The position numbers and the translations under genes are program-made. This document shows positions 53,626-60,330 of a stretch of DNA of 64,000 bases, in pieces (positions within the stretch are counted from its first letter, which is position 1; each line of letters begins with the position of its first letter). The DNA comes from CAZDVQ01 sp964508975. Its GTDB lineage: Bacteria; Bacteroidota; Bacteroidia; Chitinophagales; Saprospiraceae. The DNA is taken from NCBI GenBank assembly GCA_964508975.1, contig CAZDVQ010000008.1:1-64000 (forward strand). The letters run 5' to 3'. The notes beneath the pieces are model-generated. The model was not told where the DNA came from and did no database searches. It saw nothing but the letters and a program-made list of their open reading frames with translations.

Positions 53626-55020
53626 TTAGAGGTGGATAACCTCGCCATAAGCAGCGGCAGCGGCTTCCATGATAGCCTCGCTCATGGTTGGGTGCGGGTG
53701 AACCGACTTGATGATTTCCATGCCGGTGGTTTCCAATTTACGGGCAACAACAACCTCGGCAATCATCTCGGTTACGTTGTAGCCGATGAGGTGCGCACCG
53801 AGGAACTCGCCGTACTTGGCATCGAAGATTACTTTCACGAAACCTTCTTTGTGGCCAGACGCACTAGCTTTACCTGAAGCAGAGAATGGGAATTTACCTA
53901 CCTTAAGCTCGTAACCAGCCGCCTTGGCTTTCTCCTCGGTGTAACCCACAGAGGCGATTTCAGGCATACAGTAGGTACAGCCAGGGATGTTGTTGTAATC
54001 AAGCGGTTGTGGGTGGTGACCAGCAATGGCCTCCACGCAGATGATACCCTCGGCGCTGGCCACGTGGGCCAATGCTGGGCCTTTCACCACGTCGCCGATG
54101 GCATAGTAGCCAGGGGTAGTCGTGCGGTAGAAATCATCGACCTTGATGCGGCCGTTTTCAAGCTGAATACCAGTTTCTTCCAAACCGATACCTTCGATAT
54201 TCGGGGTAACACCCACGGCCGAAAGCACCACGTCGCAGTGAATTTCAGACTCGGCACCTGTGGTGTTGTTTTTCACTTTAACCACACAGCCTTTGCCGCT
54301 TGTATCAATAGATTGAACAGCGGTATCGGTCATAGATTCAACACCATTTTTCTTGTAGATACGGGCCAACTCACGCGATACCTCTACATCTTCGTTTGGA
54401 ACGAGGCGATCAAGGTATTCCACGATAGTAACCTTGGTACCCATCGCGTTGTAGAAATAAGCAAACTCAACGCCGATGGCGCCAGCGCCCATGATGACCA
54501 TGCTCTCGGGGCGTTTTTCAAGCGACATAGCCTTGCGGTACTCGATTACCTTTACACCATCAATCGCGATGTTGGGCAATTGGCGGGCACGACCACCAGT
54601 GGCAATCATGATATGGTTAGCGGTATAAGTCGTTTCTTTACCGGCAGCATCTTTAACGATGACTTTTTTACCTGGGGCAACCTTGGCAAAACCGTTGATC
54701 ACCTCGATTTTATTTTTCTTGAGCAAGAAGCTGATGCCTTTGCTCATGCCGTCGGCTACACCACGGCTGCGGGCAACCACTTGGCTAAAATCGGCAGTGG
54801 CATCGGCAACGGTGATACCAAAATCCTTGGCATGTTTGATATATTCAAATACAGAAGCGCTTTTCAAGAGAGCCTTGGTTGGGATACAGCCCCAGTTCAA
54901 GCAAATACCGCCCAGCGATTCACGCTCAACAACGGCTACTTTCATACCTAACTGAGAAGCCCTGATGGCAGCCACGTAGCCGCCAGGTCCACTTCCGATA
55001 ACGATGAGATCAAAATTCAT
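53626..55020 (-). CDS. lpdA: Dihydrolipoyl dehydrogenase
   Basis: The E3 flavoenzyme of 2-oxo-acid dehydrogenase complexes and the glycine cleavage system: reoxidises dihydrolipoamide with NAD. The 464-aa length is normal. FAD-binding motif IGSGPGGYVAAIRA at about residues 8-21; redox disulfide C40/C45 in GGICLNWGCIPTK; NAD-binding GAGAIGVEFAYFYNAMG near residue 180; second FAD motif YAIGDV; and the C-terminal HPHPTMSE, whose H443/E448 form the catalytic dyad. No E1/E2 genes are adjacent. Its stop TAA is one copy of the target duplication of the MITE at 53466, so the reading frame is intact but its 3' region was displaced. Confidence 0.97.
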   Translation of the reverse strand: MNFDLIVIGSGPGGYVAAIRASQLGMKVAVVERESLGGICLNWGCIPTKALLKSASVFEYIKHAKDFGITVADATADFSQVVARSRGVADGMSKGISFLLKKNKIEVINGFAKVAPGKKVIVKDAAGKETTYTANHIMIATGGRARQLPNIAIDGVKVIEYRKAMSLEKRPESMVIMGAGAIGVEFAYFYNAMGTKVTIVEYLDRLVPNEDVEVSRELARIYKKNGVESMTDTAVQSIDTSGKGCVVKVKNNTTGAESEIHCDVVLSAVGVTPNIEGIGLEETGIQLENGRIKVDDFYRTTTPGYYAIGDVVKGPALAHVASAEGIICVEAIAGHHPQPLDYNNIPGCTYCMPEIASVGYTEEKAKAAGYELKVGKFPFSASGKASASGHKEGFVKVIFDAKYGEFLGAHLIGYNVTEMIAEVVVARKLETTGMEIIKSVHPHPTMSEAIMEAAAAAYGEVIHL

Positions 55021-55054
55021 GATAATCGAATTATTTATGTTTTGAAATGAGCCG

Positions 55055-55062
55055 CAAAGATA
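55055..55062 (-). promoter_or_regulatory. -7 box for lpdA
   Basis: The minus strand reads TATCTTTG followed by CGG, a full match to TAnnTTTG, 34 bp upstream of the lpdA ATG. The expected -33 region lies in low-complexity sequence without TTTG. Confidence 0.7.
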
Positions 55063-55071
55063 CGGTTTTTA

Positions 55072-55160
55072 GTGAGATAGGAGAGAGAAGATAGGAGATA
55101 GGATTGAAATTTTCGATACCAGTTCTTATCTACTTACTCTGCTCTCTGCACTCTGCTCTC
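55072..55160. repeat. Period-7 low-complexity sequence with inverted half
   Basis: Purine-rich units (agataggagagagaagatagg) are followed by pyrimidine-rich units (actctgctctctgcactctg) about 40 bp later, the same arrangement as at 3045-3154 and 57953-58072. It lies between lpdA and the upstream signal-peptide protein gene. No GC-rich element is adjacent here. Confidence 0.5.
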
Positions 55161-55164
55161 GTAT

Positions 55165-55689
55165 CTAACCTGCGTGTTTAGTATCCTCAAAAAACCTTTT
55201 GTACAAAGCTCGAATCTCTTGCAGCTCGGCAGTAGAGTAGGGGACCTCAATAAAACTGCGCATTTCAAAGCAAGTTTCGTCGATATCGTAAATCCAGATG
55301 GAGAACACATGGTCGGGGTGTAGCTGCGGAATGATAACCAATTGATAACCACCGGCAATATGCATATCTACAGACCATACGATGAAAGGCTCCTTGAAAT
55401 ATTTCGTGTCGTAGCAGGCCATGTTTTGTATGCCAACTTCCTCGGGGTTCTTTTCTTGAACTTTACCTTTGAGGGGGCTGAGGATAGACTGTTCAAAGTC
55501 TTGGCAATAATCCGACTTCTCGGGGAAACCATTTACCCAGCTGTTGAATATATGCCTGATATGCTTCACATAGTTTTGCTGGTAAACGGCTTCATAAGCC
55601 TTGATATCCTCGGCGCTGAATTCCAGTTCAGTTTGGGCACTAGCGCAAAAGCCTAGTAACAATAAGAGTAATGTGTATACTTGTTTCAT
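55165..55689 (-). CDS. Exported protein of unknown function (174 aa)
   Basis: Not recognised. A signal peptide (about residues 1-18, LLLLLLGFCASAQ) precedes a soluble domain with several aromatic-rich strands (KEPFIVWSVDMHIAGGYQLVIIPQL, HVFSIWIYDIDETCFEMRSF) and a helical C-terminus (TAELQEIRALYKRFFEDTK). Three cysteines in the mature part could pair. The ATG overlaps the TGA of the EVE gene by one base (TGATG), so the two are probably translationally coupled even though one product is cytoplasmic and the other exported. Confidence 0.78.
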   Translation of the reverse strand: MKQVYTLLLLLLGFCASAQTELEFSAEDIKAYEAVYQQNYVKHIRHIFNSWVNGFPEKSDYCQDFEQSILSPLKGKVQEKNPEEVGIQNMACYDTKYFKEPFIVWSVDMHIAGGYQLVIIPQLHPDHVFSIWIYDIDETCFEMRSFIEVPYSTAELQEIRALYKRFFEDTKHAG

Positions 55690-56099
55690 CAGGCGGGGGT
55701 ATTAGAGAGATCTATTATAGTATTGAATTCGGCCTCGGTCAGGGATATAACCGAAAGCCTCGGGAATTTTATCATCCCGATGTTGGCTAGTTCTGGGTGG
55801 GCCTTGATTTCTTTCAAAGTTACGGGGCGGGCTAAACGTTGGTGTGGAACCACTTCAACCACCGACCAATCGCCTTTGTCTTCCGTAATTTCAGGTACGG
55901 CTTCTTTAGATACCCGGGCAATGGCTACGACGGCCAAGCCTTCGTTGCTATGGTAAAACAAGCAATAATCGTCGAGTTTCATGGCCCTCAGGTTGTTCCG
56001 AGCCTGATAGTTACGCACGCCATCCCAAGTTGTCACGCCATCGCGTTCCAAATCGTCGTAACTAAATACAAATGGTTCTGATTTAATGAGCCAATACAT
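55689..56099 (-). CDS. EVE domain-containing protein
   Basis: A 136-aa single EVE domain (PUA-like fold). The preferred start is ATG 56099 (MYWLIKSEPFVFSYDDLE), as these proteins typically begin with W-L-x-K-S-E-P; an upstream in-frame ATG would add 16 atypical residues. Other landmarks are WDGVRNYQARNNLRAMKLDDYCLFYHS and GVVEVVPHQRLARPVTL-like VVEVVPHQRLARPV. EVE domains bind modified bases in DNA or RNA (for example 5-methylcytosine readers in restriction systems); stand-alone ones are widespread and of uncertain role. No restriction partner is present. Overlaps the next gene by one base. Confidence 0.93.
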   Translation of the reverse strand: MYWLIKSEPFVFSYDDLERDGVTTWDGVRNYQARNNLRAMKLDDYCLFYHSNEGLAVVAIARVSKEAVPEITEDKGDWSVVEVVPHQRLARPVTLKEIKAHPELANIGMIKFPRLSVISLTEAEFNTIIDLSNTPA

Positions 56100-56193
56100 G
56101 CTTGTTGTGTTTTGTGGGGTATGTTCCAAGTGTCCGGGCATAGCCAATTCTATGCCTAAACATACAGAAGACTAGGTCTCTAGGGCAAATATA

Positions 56194-56230
56194 CAAAAAA
56201 AGCGTTGTAACCCGAGAGTTACAACGCTTT
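56194..56230 (-). terminator. Terminator of tRNA-Leu(GAG)
   Basis: AAAGCGTTGTAAC pairs with GTTACAACGCTTT around a 6-nt loop, T7 on the minus strand, 1 bp from the tRNA 3' end. Confidence 0.92.
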
Positions 56231-56231
56231 G

Positions 56232-56315
56232 TGCCCAGAACAGGAGTCGAACCTGCACGCCCTTGCGAGCACTACCCCCTCAAAGTAGCGTGTCTGCCAG
56301 TTTCACCACCTGGGC
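56232..56315 (-). tRNA. tRNA-Leu (anticodon GAG)
   Basis: 84-nt class II tRNA. On the minus strand the acceptor GCCCAGG pairs with TCTGGGC, the anticodon stem-loop CTACT-TTGAGGG-GGTAG gives GAG, a long variable arm (TGCTCGCAAGGGCGT) is present, and the T-arm is GCAGGTTCGACTCCTGT. CCA is not encoded. Confidence 0.95.
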
Positions 56316-56404
56316 ATCAGACTTAAATAACGAGGGTTATTTTTCGTAGCGCAAAGGTAAATTCATTTTTCGAATTTACAATACTATGCGTAAAATATTT
56401 TTAA

Positions 56405-56564
56405 GAGTATGTTTGGATTTTGGGTTTCGAGGGAAAAACGAGCTATTTTTTGATGAGGTTGCTTTAAAAAATGGGCGCATAGTGGTGCTACGCAACTATT
56501 TTTTTAAGCAAAAATCATCGGAAAAGAGCTGTTATTCGCCGGAAGCTAAAGTCCAAACATACTC
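56405..56564. mobile_element. 160-bp MITE, copy 2, between tRNA-Leu and pyrF
   Basis: Same length and orientation as copy 1 and differing at about 7 of 160 positions by my alignment. The target duplication is TAA on both sides (56402-56404 and 56565-56567), again fitting TNA. The ends and the central fold-back are intact. It lies 90 bp upstream of the tRNA gene's 5' end on one side and 12 bp beyond the pyrF stop on the other. A spurious ORF runs through it. Confidence 0.88.
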
Positions 56565-56579
56565 TAAACCATTGTAAAG

Positions 56580-57386
56580 TTAAAACAACAAGCGCATTTC
56601 GTCTTGGTAAGCTTGTGCTGCTGCACGGGCTTTCTCGGCCGCATCAGGGCCTTTGCTGGCGTATTGGATAGCCCTTGAAGCGTTGACCAGCAGGCCCATA
56701 TCGGCGTTTAGGCCATATTTTGCCACTTCGCTCAAGCTGCCGCCTTGGGCCCCGATGCCAGGGACCAACAAAAAGTGGTCTTGGCAAATAGCCCTTACAT
56801 CGGCAAATGATTCAGGGTGTGTGGCACCAACCACGAACATCATATTTTCAGGCGTGCCCCAGGACATATTTTTGCGCAGCACTTTCTCGAAAAGCATTTC
56901 TTGGCTGTCGGCCTGGGTACTCATCTGGAAATCAGCGCTGCCTTGGTTTGAGGTCAAGGCCAACACGATAACCCATTTATCTTTAAAGCCCAGGAATGGT
57001 TTAACAGAGTCTTCGCCCATGTATGGCGCCACCGTAATCGCATCAAAATCAAGGGTTTCGAAAAATGCTTTGGCGTAGCGTGTAGAGGTATTACCGATAT
57101 CGCCGCGTTTGGCATCGGCAATCGTGAAGTGAGTTTTGGGGATATACTTGATGGTTTTCTCCAAGGCCTGCCAGCCATAAACGCCCAGGGCCTCGTAAAA
57201 GGCCAAGTTAGGTTTGTAGGCTACGCAAAGGTCGAGCGTGGCATCAATAATCAATTTGTTGAACTCAAAAACAGGGTCGTCGCTGTGTTTGATAAAGTCG
57301 GGCATCAAGTCTATGTCGGTATCCAGCCCAACACATAGGAAAGATTGCTTGGAGCGTATTTGCTCCACGAGGGTTTGACGGTTCAA
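56580..57386 (-). CDS. pyrF: Orotidine 5'-phosphate decarboxylase (long type)
   Basis: Last step of UMP synthesis: decarboxylates OMP. The 268-aa protein belongs to the longer PyrF class. Landmarks: SFLCVGLDTDIDLMP, AYKPNLAFYEALG, TIADAKRGDIGNTSTRYAKAFF (the catalytic Asp/Lys tetrad region), and LVPGIGAQGGSL. The N-terminus NRQTLVEQIRSKQSFLCVGLD matches the family only if translation starts at TTG 57386: an in-frame stop lies 33 bp upstream and no ATG or GTG comes between. pyrF starts 11 bp after the NifU-like gene, so the two probably share a transcript. Confidence 0.96.
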   Translation of the reverse strand: MNRQTLVEQIRSKQSFLCVGLDTDIDLMPDFIKHSDDPVFEFNKLIIDATLDLCVAYKPNLAFYEALGVYGWQALEKTIKYIPKTHFTIADAKRGDIGNTSTRYAKAFFETLDFDAITVAPYMGEDSVKPFLGFKDKWVIVLALTSNQGSADFQMSTQADSQEMLFEKVLRKNMSWGTPENMMFVVGATHPESFADVRAICQDHFLLVPGIGAQGGSLSEVAKYGLNADMGLLVNASRAIQYASKGPDAAEKARAAAQAYQDEMRLLF

Positions 57387-57397
57387 GGGAAAAAGCT

Positions 57398-57661
57398 TTA
57401 GGCAAACAACAAACCATTAACGGCTTCAACGGAGCTTACTTGGGGTACTTTGGCACGGATAGCTTGTTCAATGCCAGCTTTCATCGTCATGGCCGACATG
57501 TTGCAGGTCTCGCAAGTACCAATCCATTTAACTTTGACCTGAAGGTCATCTGACACTTCAACCAGCTCGATATTACCGCCATCCACCTGGAGGTGTGGAC
57601 GAACAGCGTCAAGGGCCTCGTCGATGGTTTTAAATAGCGCGCTATTTTTATCAAGACTCAT
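57398..57661 (-). CDS. NifU C-terminal-like Fe-S scaffold protein
   Basis: An 87-aa protein of the NifU C-terminal/NfuA domain type, which binds a transferable Fe-S cluster through CxxC. Here C50 and C53 (WIGTCETCNMS). Preceding sequence ALDAVRPHLQVDGGNIELVEV is the family's first helix and strand. The ATG at 57661 (MSLDKNSALFKTI) is preferred over an upstream Met because a -7 box lies between them. Lacks the N-terminal A-type domain of E. coli NfuA. Its gene precedes pyrF by 11 bp; the link to Mrp (60331) is functional rather than operonic. Confidence 0.93.
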   Translation of the reverse strand: MSLDKNSALFKTIDEALDAVRPHLQVDGGNIELVEVSDDLQVKVKWIGTCETCNMSAMTMKAGIEQAIRAKVPQVSSVEAVNGLLFA

Positions 57662-57678
57662 ACTGAATAATTTAGCTA

Positions 57679-57686
57679 CAAAGTTA
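57679..57686 (-). promoter_or_regulatory. -7 box for the NifU-like/pyrF unit
   Basis: The minus strand reads TAACTTTG, a full match to TAnnTTTG, 17 bp upstream of the ATG at 57661. A CTTG lies about 16 bp further up, closer than the usual spacing. Confidence 0.65.
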
Positions 57687-57773
57687 GCAAAACTTGGGTA
57701 AACAAGGGTTAAATTGCTAAAATTAGTACAATTTAAAAGTCGTTTCTTCATTTCGTCTTTTCTACTTTTTTTC

Positions 57774-57949
57774 TTTTTGGGCGCTGCGCCCGCTACGCGG
57801 TCGCCGGGTCTTCGGCTCTAATTCCCGTCGTGGCTGGCGGTAAGCCCATGCTTACCGCTAGTCCCTGCGGGCCGTCGCGGATGCGCTGGGCTTGCGCTTG
57901 CAGCGCTACCGCCACCCACTCGGTCATATCCGCCTCAACCCCTAGCGCA
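57774..57949 (+). repeat. GC-rich hairpin element, copy O
   Basis: Head TTTTTGGGCGCTGCGCCC, CGCTACGCGGTCGCCGGG, an unusual GGCGGTAAGCCCATGCTTACCGC hairpin (shown in part: GCGGTAAGC / GCTTACCGC), GCGCTGGGCTTGCGCTTGCAGCGC, tail CCGCCACCCACTCGG then CCTAGCGCAG. It is one of the most diverged copies and lies between divergent genes. Confidence 0.65.
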
Positions 57950-57952
57950 GAT

Positions 57953-58072
57953 TAGATGTGAGATGTGAGATGTGAGCGTTAAGATGTAAGATGTGAGTTG
58001 TGAGCGGTGAGATGTAAGATTAAAATAGCTCACCGCTTACATCTCAAATCTTACATCTAATCTCAGGCTTTT
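57953..58072. repeat. Tandem ATGTGAG heptads with complementary half
   Basis: The unit GATGTGA is repeated (agatgtgagatgtgagatg) with variants to about 58018, then the complement type (ctcaccgcttacatctcaaa, tcttacatct) to about 58065. The two halves can pair into a long imperfect hairpin. Clearest example of the period-7 tracts in this window; it follows the tail of copy O and precedes the WG-repeat gene. Confidence 0.75.
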
Positions 58073-58120
58073 CCTTATTTTTGGACATCGGCTTGCGTAT
58101 CACCCTTAAACCCAAATGAC

Positions 58121-59329
58121 ATGTTCAAACAAGTAATACCCTTCCAATACGATAGTTCTTTCAATTTTTTTGGCCAATTAGCCTTCGTTAGCCAAGATGA
58201 GCTATACGGCATCATCGATTTGGCGGGTAAGGTTGTTTTGCCTTGCGCATATGAGAGCTTTTTATTGAGCAGCGAAGGCACACAAGGCGTAAAAAAAGAT
58301 GGTAAATGGGGTTTTGTTGAAACCGAAAACTACACTGAAACAATTCCATTTGAGTATGATAAAGCCGAGTCATTTTACCGTGGCGTAGCCCCGGTTAAAA
58401 AAGGTAAGAAATGGGGTTTTATCAACCTAGCGGGCGAAGCAGTCATCCCAATTGTATACGATGAAGTGCTGGTGTTGAATTATGGCCTCCTGGGTTTAAA
58501 ACAAGGTAAACTCTGGGGTATCGTAACCCAAGCAGGGCAAGAAGTGGTGCCCTTCCTGTACGAAGGCATGAACCAAACCACCGTTGAACTACAAGAATCG
58601 ACAGGCTTAGCGGCTTTGGTCAAAAAAGATAAAAAATGGGGCGTTATCGATCACCAGGGTAATGTAGTGGTGCCCATCAAGTACACAGCGATGGAGTATT
58701 TCTTCGAGGGCTTGGCCGTGGCAAACCGTGGTGGCAAATATGGCTATGTAAACACCGCGGGTGCCGAAGTTTTACCTTGTAAGTTCAATTATACTTGTGC
58801 CTTCCGCGAGGGCCTTGGTGCCGTGATGGATAAAGAAGGCAACTATGGTTATTTTGATACTTCGGGCCAGCAAGTTATTCCGTTTGACTTTAAGGCATCG
58901 TCAAACTTCAAGGATGGCTACGCCTACGTTCGTTTGAAAGATAAACCCGATGGACAAACCGTGCCCATTTTCAAAACGGATGGCTTCCGCTTTGCAGCAT
59001 ACGGGTACATTGATAAAACGGGCCAAGCCGTAACGCCTTTCGACTATGATCGCGCGAACGACTTCCAAGATGGCCTTGCCATCGTGGTTGATATTCACGA
59101 TAAGTGGGGTTTCATTGATACCACAGGTAAAATGGTCATTCCAGCTGTTTACGACCAACTTGGTCCATTCAGCGATGGCTATGCTGCTGCTTGTAAAGGC
59201 AAGCGTTGGGGCTTAATCGACAAACAAGGCCAGGAAGCTATTCCGTTTGAATACGAAAAGGTCAATTTTTACTATGAAGGCATGGTGTCCGTCCAAAAAG
59301 ACGGTAAGTGGGGCGGATTCAGCTTGTAG
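58121..59329 (+). CDS. WG-repeat protein
   Basis: A 402-aa protein made almost entirely of WG (KWG-type) repeats of about 35-45 aa, around nine or ten in total. Each unit has a core like KWGFIDxxGxxVIPxxYDxxxxF. Examples: KKDGKWGFVETENYTETIPFEYD, KKGKKWGFINLAGEAVIPIVYD, DKWGFIDTTGKMVIPAVYDQL. No signal peptide or membrane segment is visible, so it appears cytoplasmic, unlike many WG proteins. The ATG at 58121 starts directly in a repeat. Function unknown; WG repeats are thought to fold into beta-rich binding surfaces. No partner gene: it is bounded by repeat DNA on both sides. Confidence 0.9.
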   Translation: MFKQVIPFQYDSSFNFFGQLAFVSQDELYGIIDLAGKVVLPCAYESFLLSSEGTQGVKKDGKWGFVETENYTETIPFEYDKAESFYRGVAPVKKGKKWGFINLAGEAVIPIVYDEVLVLNYGLLGLKQGKLWGIVTQAGQEVVPFLYEGMNQTTVELQESTGLAALVKKDKKWGVIDHQGNVVVPIKYTAMEYFFEGLAVANRGGKYGYVNTAGAEVLPCKFNYTCAFREGLGAVMDKEGNYGYFDTSGQQVIPFDFKASSNFKDGYAYVRLKDKPDGQTVPIFKTDGFRFAAYGYIDKTGQAVTPFDYDRANDFQDGLAIVVDIHDKWGFIDTTGKMVIPAVYDQLGPFSDGYAAACKGKRWGLIDKQGQEAIPFEYEKVNFYYEGMVSVQKDGKWGGFSL

Positions 59330-59379
59330 GTTTGGTAGGGCTACTATTAGAATAAATTTTTTTGCTGGTAGTTTAAGGG

Positions 59380-59515
59380 TATGTATAGACAAAAGCTGCC
59401 CAAAGGGCAGCCCATGATGGTAGCCGCGGGTAAGCGCAGCGCAACCCGGGGATTAAAACGCAAGGTTCACCCAGCCCAGGAGCGGCGGTAAGCGTTAAAA
59501 ATGGGTCTATACATA
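59380..59515. repeat. 136-bp inverted-terminus element
   Basis: TATGTATAGAC (59380-59390) and GTCTATACATA (59505-59515) are perfect inverted repeats, and GGG/CCC continue outward with a one-base offset. Inside are a GCTGCCCAAAGGGCAGC hairpin and motif copy 59416-59451. No duplication of flanking bases is clear. MITE-like. Confidence 0.65.
59416..59451 (+). repeat. 36-bp motif, copy 1 of an inverted pair
   Basis: GATGGTAGCCGCGGGTAAGC followed by GCAGCGCAACCCGGGG. It matches the reverse complement of 59922-59957 at all but two positions. The motif itself contains CCGCGGGT / ACCCGGGG-like partial palindromes. Confidence 0.7.
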
Positions 59516-59603
59516 GCCCCGCCGCGCAAAGGGTGCAAGTTTTTATTGCAAATTTTAATTGAAATTAAGGTCTTTTGCGCCTCCCCCCGGCGCTATGAAA
59601 ATA

Positions 59604-59776
59604 GTGCCTCACCCCGTCACTAGCTACCGTTCGTGCCGCCCCTCTCCACGGGCACACGCTTGGGCGTGTTGTAGAGAGGGGCCTAAATGCCTAGCACGGC
59701 TTTATTACCCTCTCCGCACGCGTGTTTACGAGCGTTCCAGGGGAGAGGGTCGCCGCAACACGGCGGGGTGAGGCAC
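59604..59776. repeat. 173-bp inverted-terminus element
   Basis: Perfect 13-bp terminal inverted repeats GTGCCTCACCCCG / CGGGGTGAGGCAC enclose two further hairpins: CCCCTCTCC / AGAGAGGGG around 59640-59679, and CCCTCTCC / GGAGAGGG around 59709-59758. No coding content. Confidence 0.7.
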
Positions 59777-59921
59777 AAATCAGAGCAAAGAGCAGAGGGC
59801 TGAGTACTGAGTGTCAAACTACGCTCGACCGGATTTCGGTACGGCTACCGTTCCGTGGCGATTTCTGTATCGCATCTGCCCAAACGGCTTGCCGCCACGG
59901 GTTTTCTGTTGTCGTTCTTAA

Positions 59922-59957
59922 CCCCGGGTTGCGCTTCGCTTACCCGCGGCTAGCATC
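59922..59957 (-). repeat. 36-bp motif, copy 2 of an inverted pair
   Basis: Minus strand GATGCTAGCCGCGGGTAAGC then GAAGCGCAACCCGGGG. It is followed on the plus strand by the hairpin CCGCTCCTTTGGAGCGG (59970-59986). Confidence 0.7.
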
Positions 59958-60126
59958 ATCCCGCTCCTTTGGAGCGGTGCTACAAAATGTAAATCATTGA
60001 TTCGCAATTCACCTTAGCCGCCCAGGTTGGGCGGCTCTACTGCTGCTGTGATATATTGTGTCTGGCAGCATTGATCTTAGATGTCCGAATGATTATCCAT
60101 CATCAACAATCCATAATTCATAATCA

Positions 60127-60260
60127 AAGCCCGCAGCTTCGCTGCGGGTTCCCGCGCCAGCGATGTGGAGCGGTGGCCAGCAGGGCCAGACCGCAACGCG
60201 GGCCGAGCGAATAGCGAGCCGCGCAACGTAGCGACGGCGCGCAGCGCCGGGGCGCCCAAA
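60127..60260 (-). repeat. GC-rich hairpin element, copy P
   Basis: On the minus strand: head AATTTGGGCGCCCCGGCG, CGCTACGTTGCGCGGCTCGC then TATTCGCTCGG centre, GGCCCTGCTGGCC arm, tail CTCCACATCGCTGGCGCGGG, then a CCCGCAGCGAAGCTGCGGG palindrome. It lies about 70 bp behind the Mrp gene's stop, same orientation. Confidence 0.8.
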
Positions 60261-60330
60261 TTTTTAGCTTTTTTAGCTTAAGATGGCTAATATAGCTAAA
60301 AGCCCGAAAACGCTAAGAATTCCAACAAAA

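Larger units (their letters stand above)
59330..60330. other. 1-kb gene-free cluster of different repeats
   Basis: No credible gene. From left to right: a 136-bp element with TATGTATAGAC termini, a 173-bp element with GTGCCTCACCCCG termini, period-7 purine-rich sequence (59783-59815), an unassigned GC-rich segment, an inverted copy of a 36-bp motif, another period-7 tract (60090-60125), GC-rich copy P, and AGCTTTTTT-type low-complexity sequence (60262-60310). Confidence 0.75.

Noticed and set aside
53466..56564. Composite transposon formed by the two MITE copies
   Set aside because: Each copy has its own target duplication (TTA and TAA), which indicates two separate insertions and not movement of the enclosed 2.8 kb as a unit.
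56386..56577. 63-aa protein near pyrF
   Set aside because: The ORF lies almost entirely in MITE copy 2, and the matching region in copy 1 is not conserved as a coding frame.
57953..58072. CRISPR array
   Set aside because: The repeats are 7-bp units without unique spacers, and no cas gene is in the window.
2930..60260. GC-rich elements as integron attC sites
   Set aside because: Some tails contain GTTAGGC or GTTAGC next to a palindromic body, recalling attC core sites. But the GTT and AAC ends are in the wrong order, most copies lack the core, there is no integrase, and the genes between are ordinary housekeeping genes.
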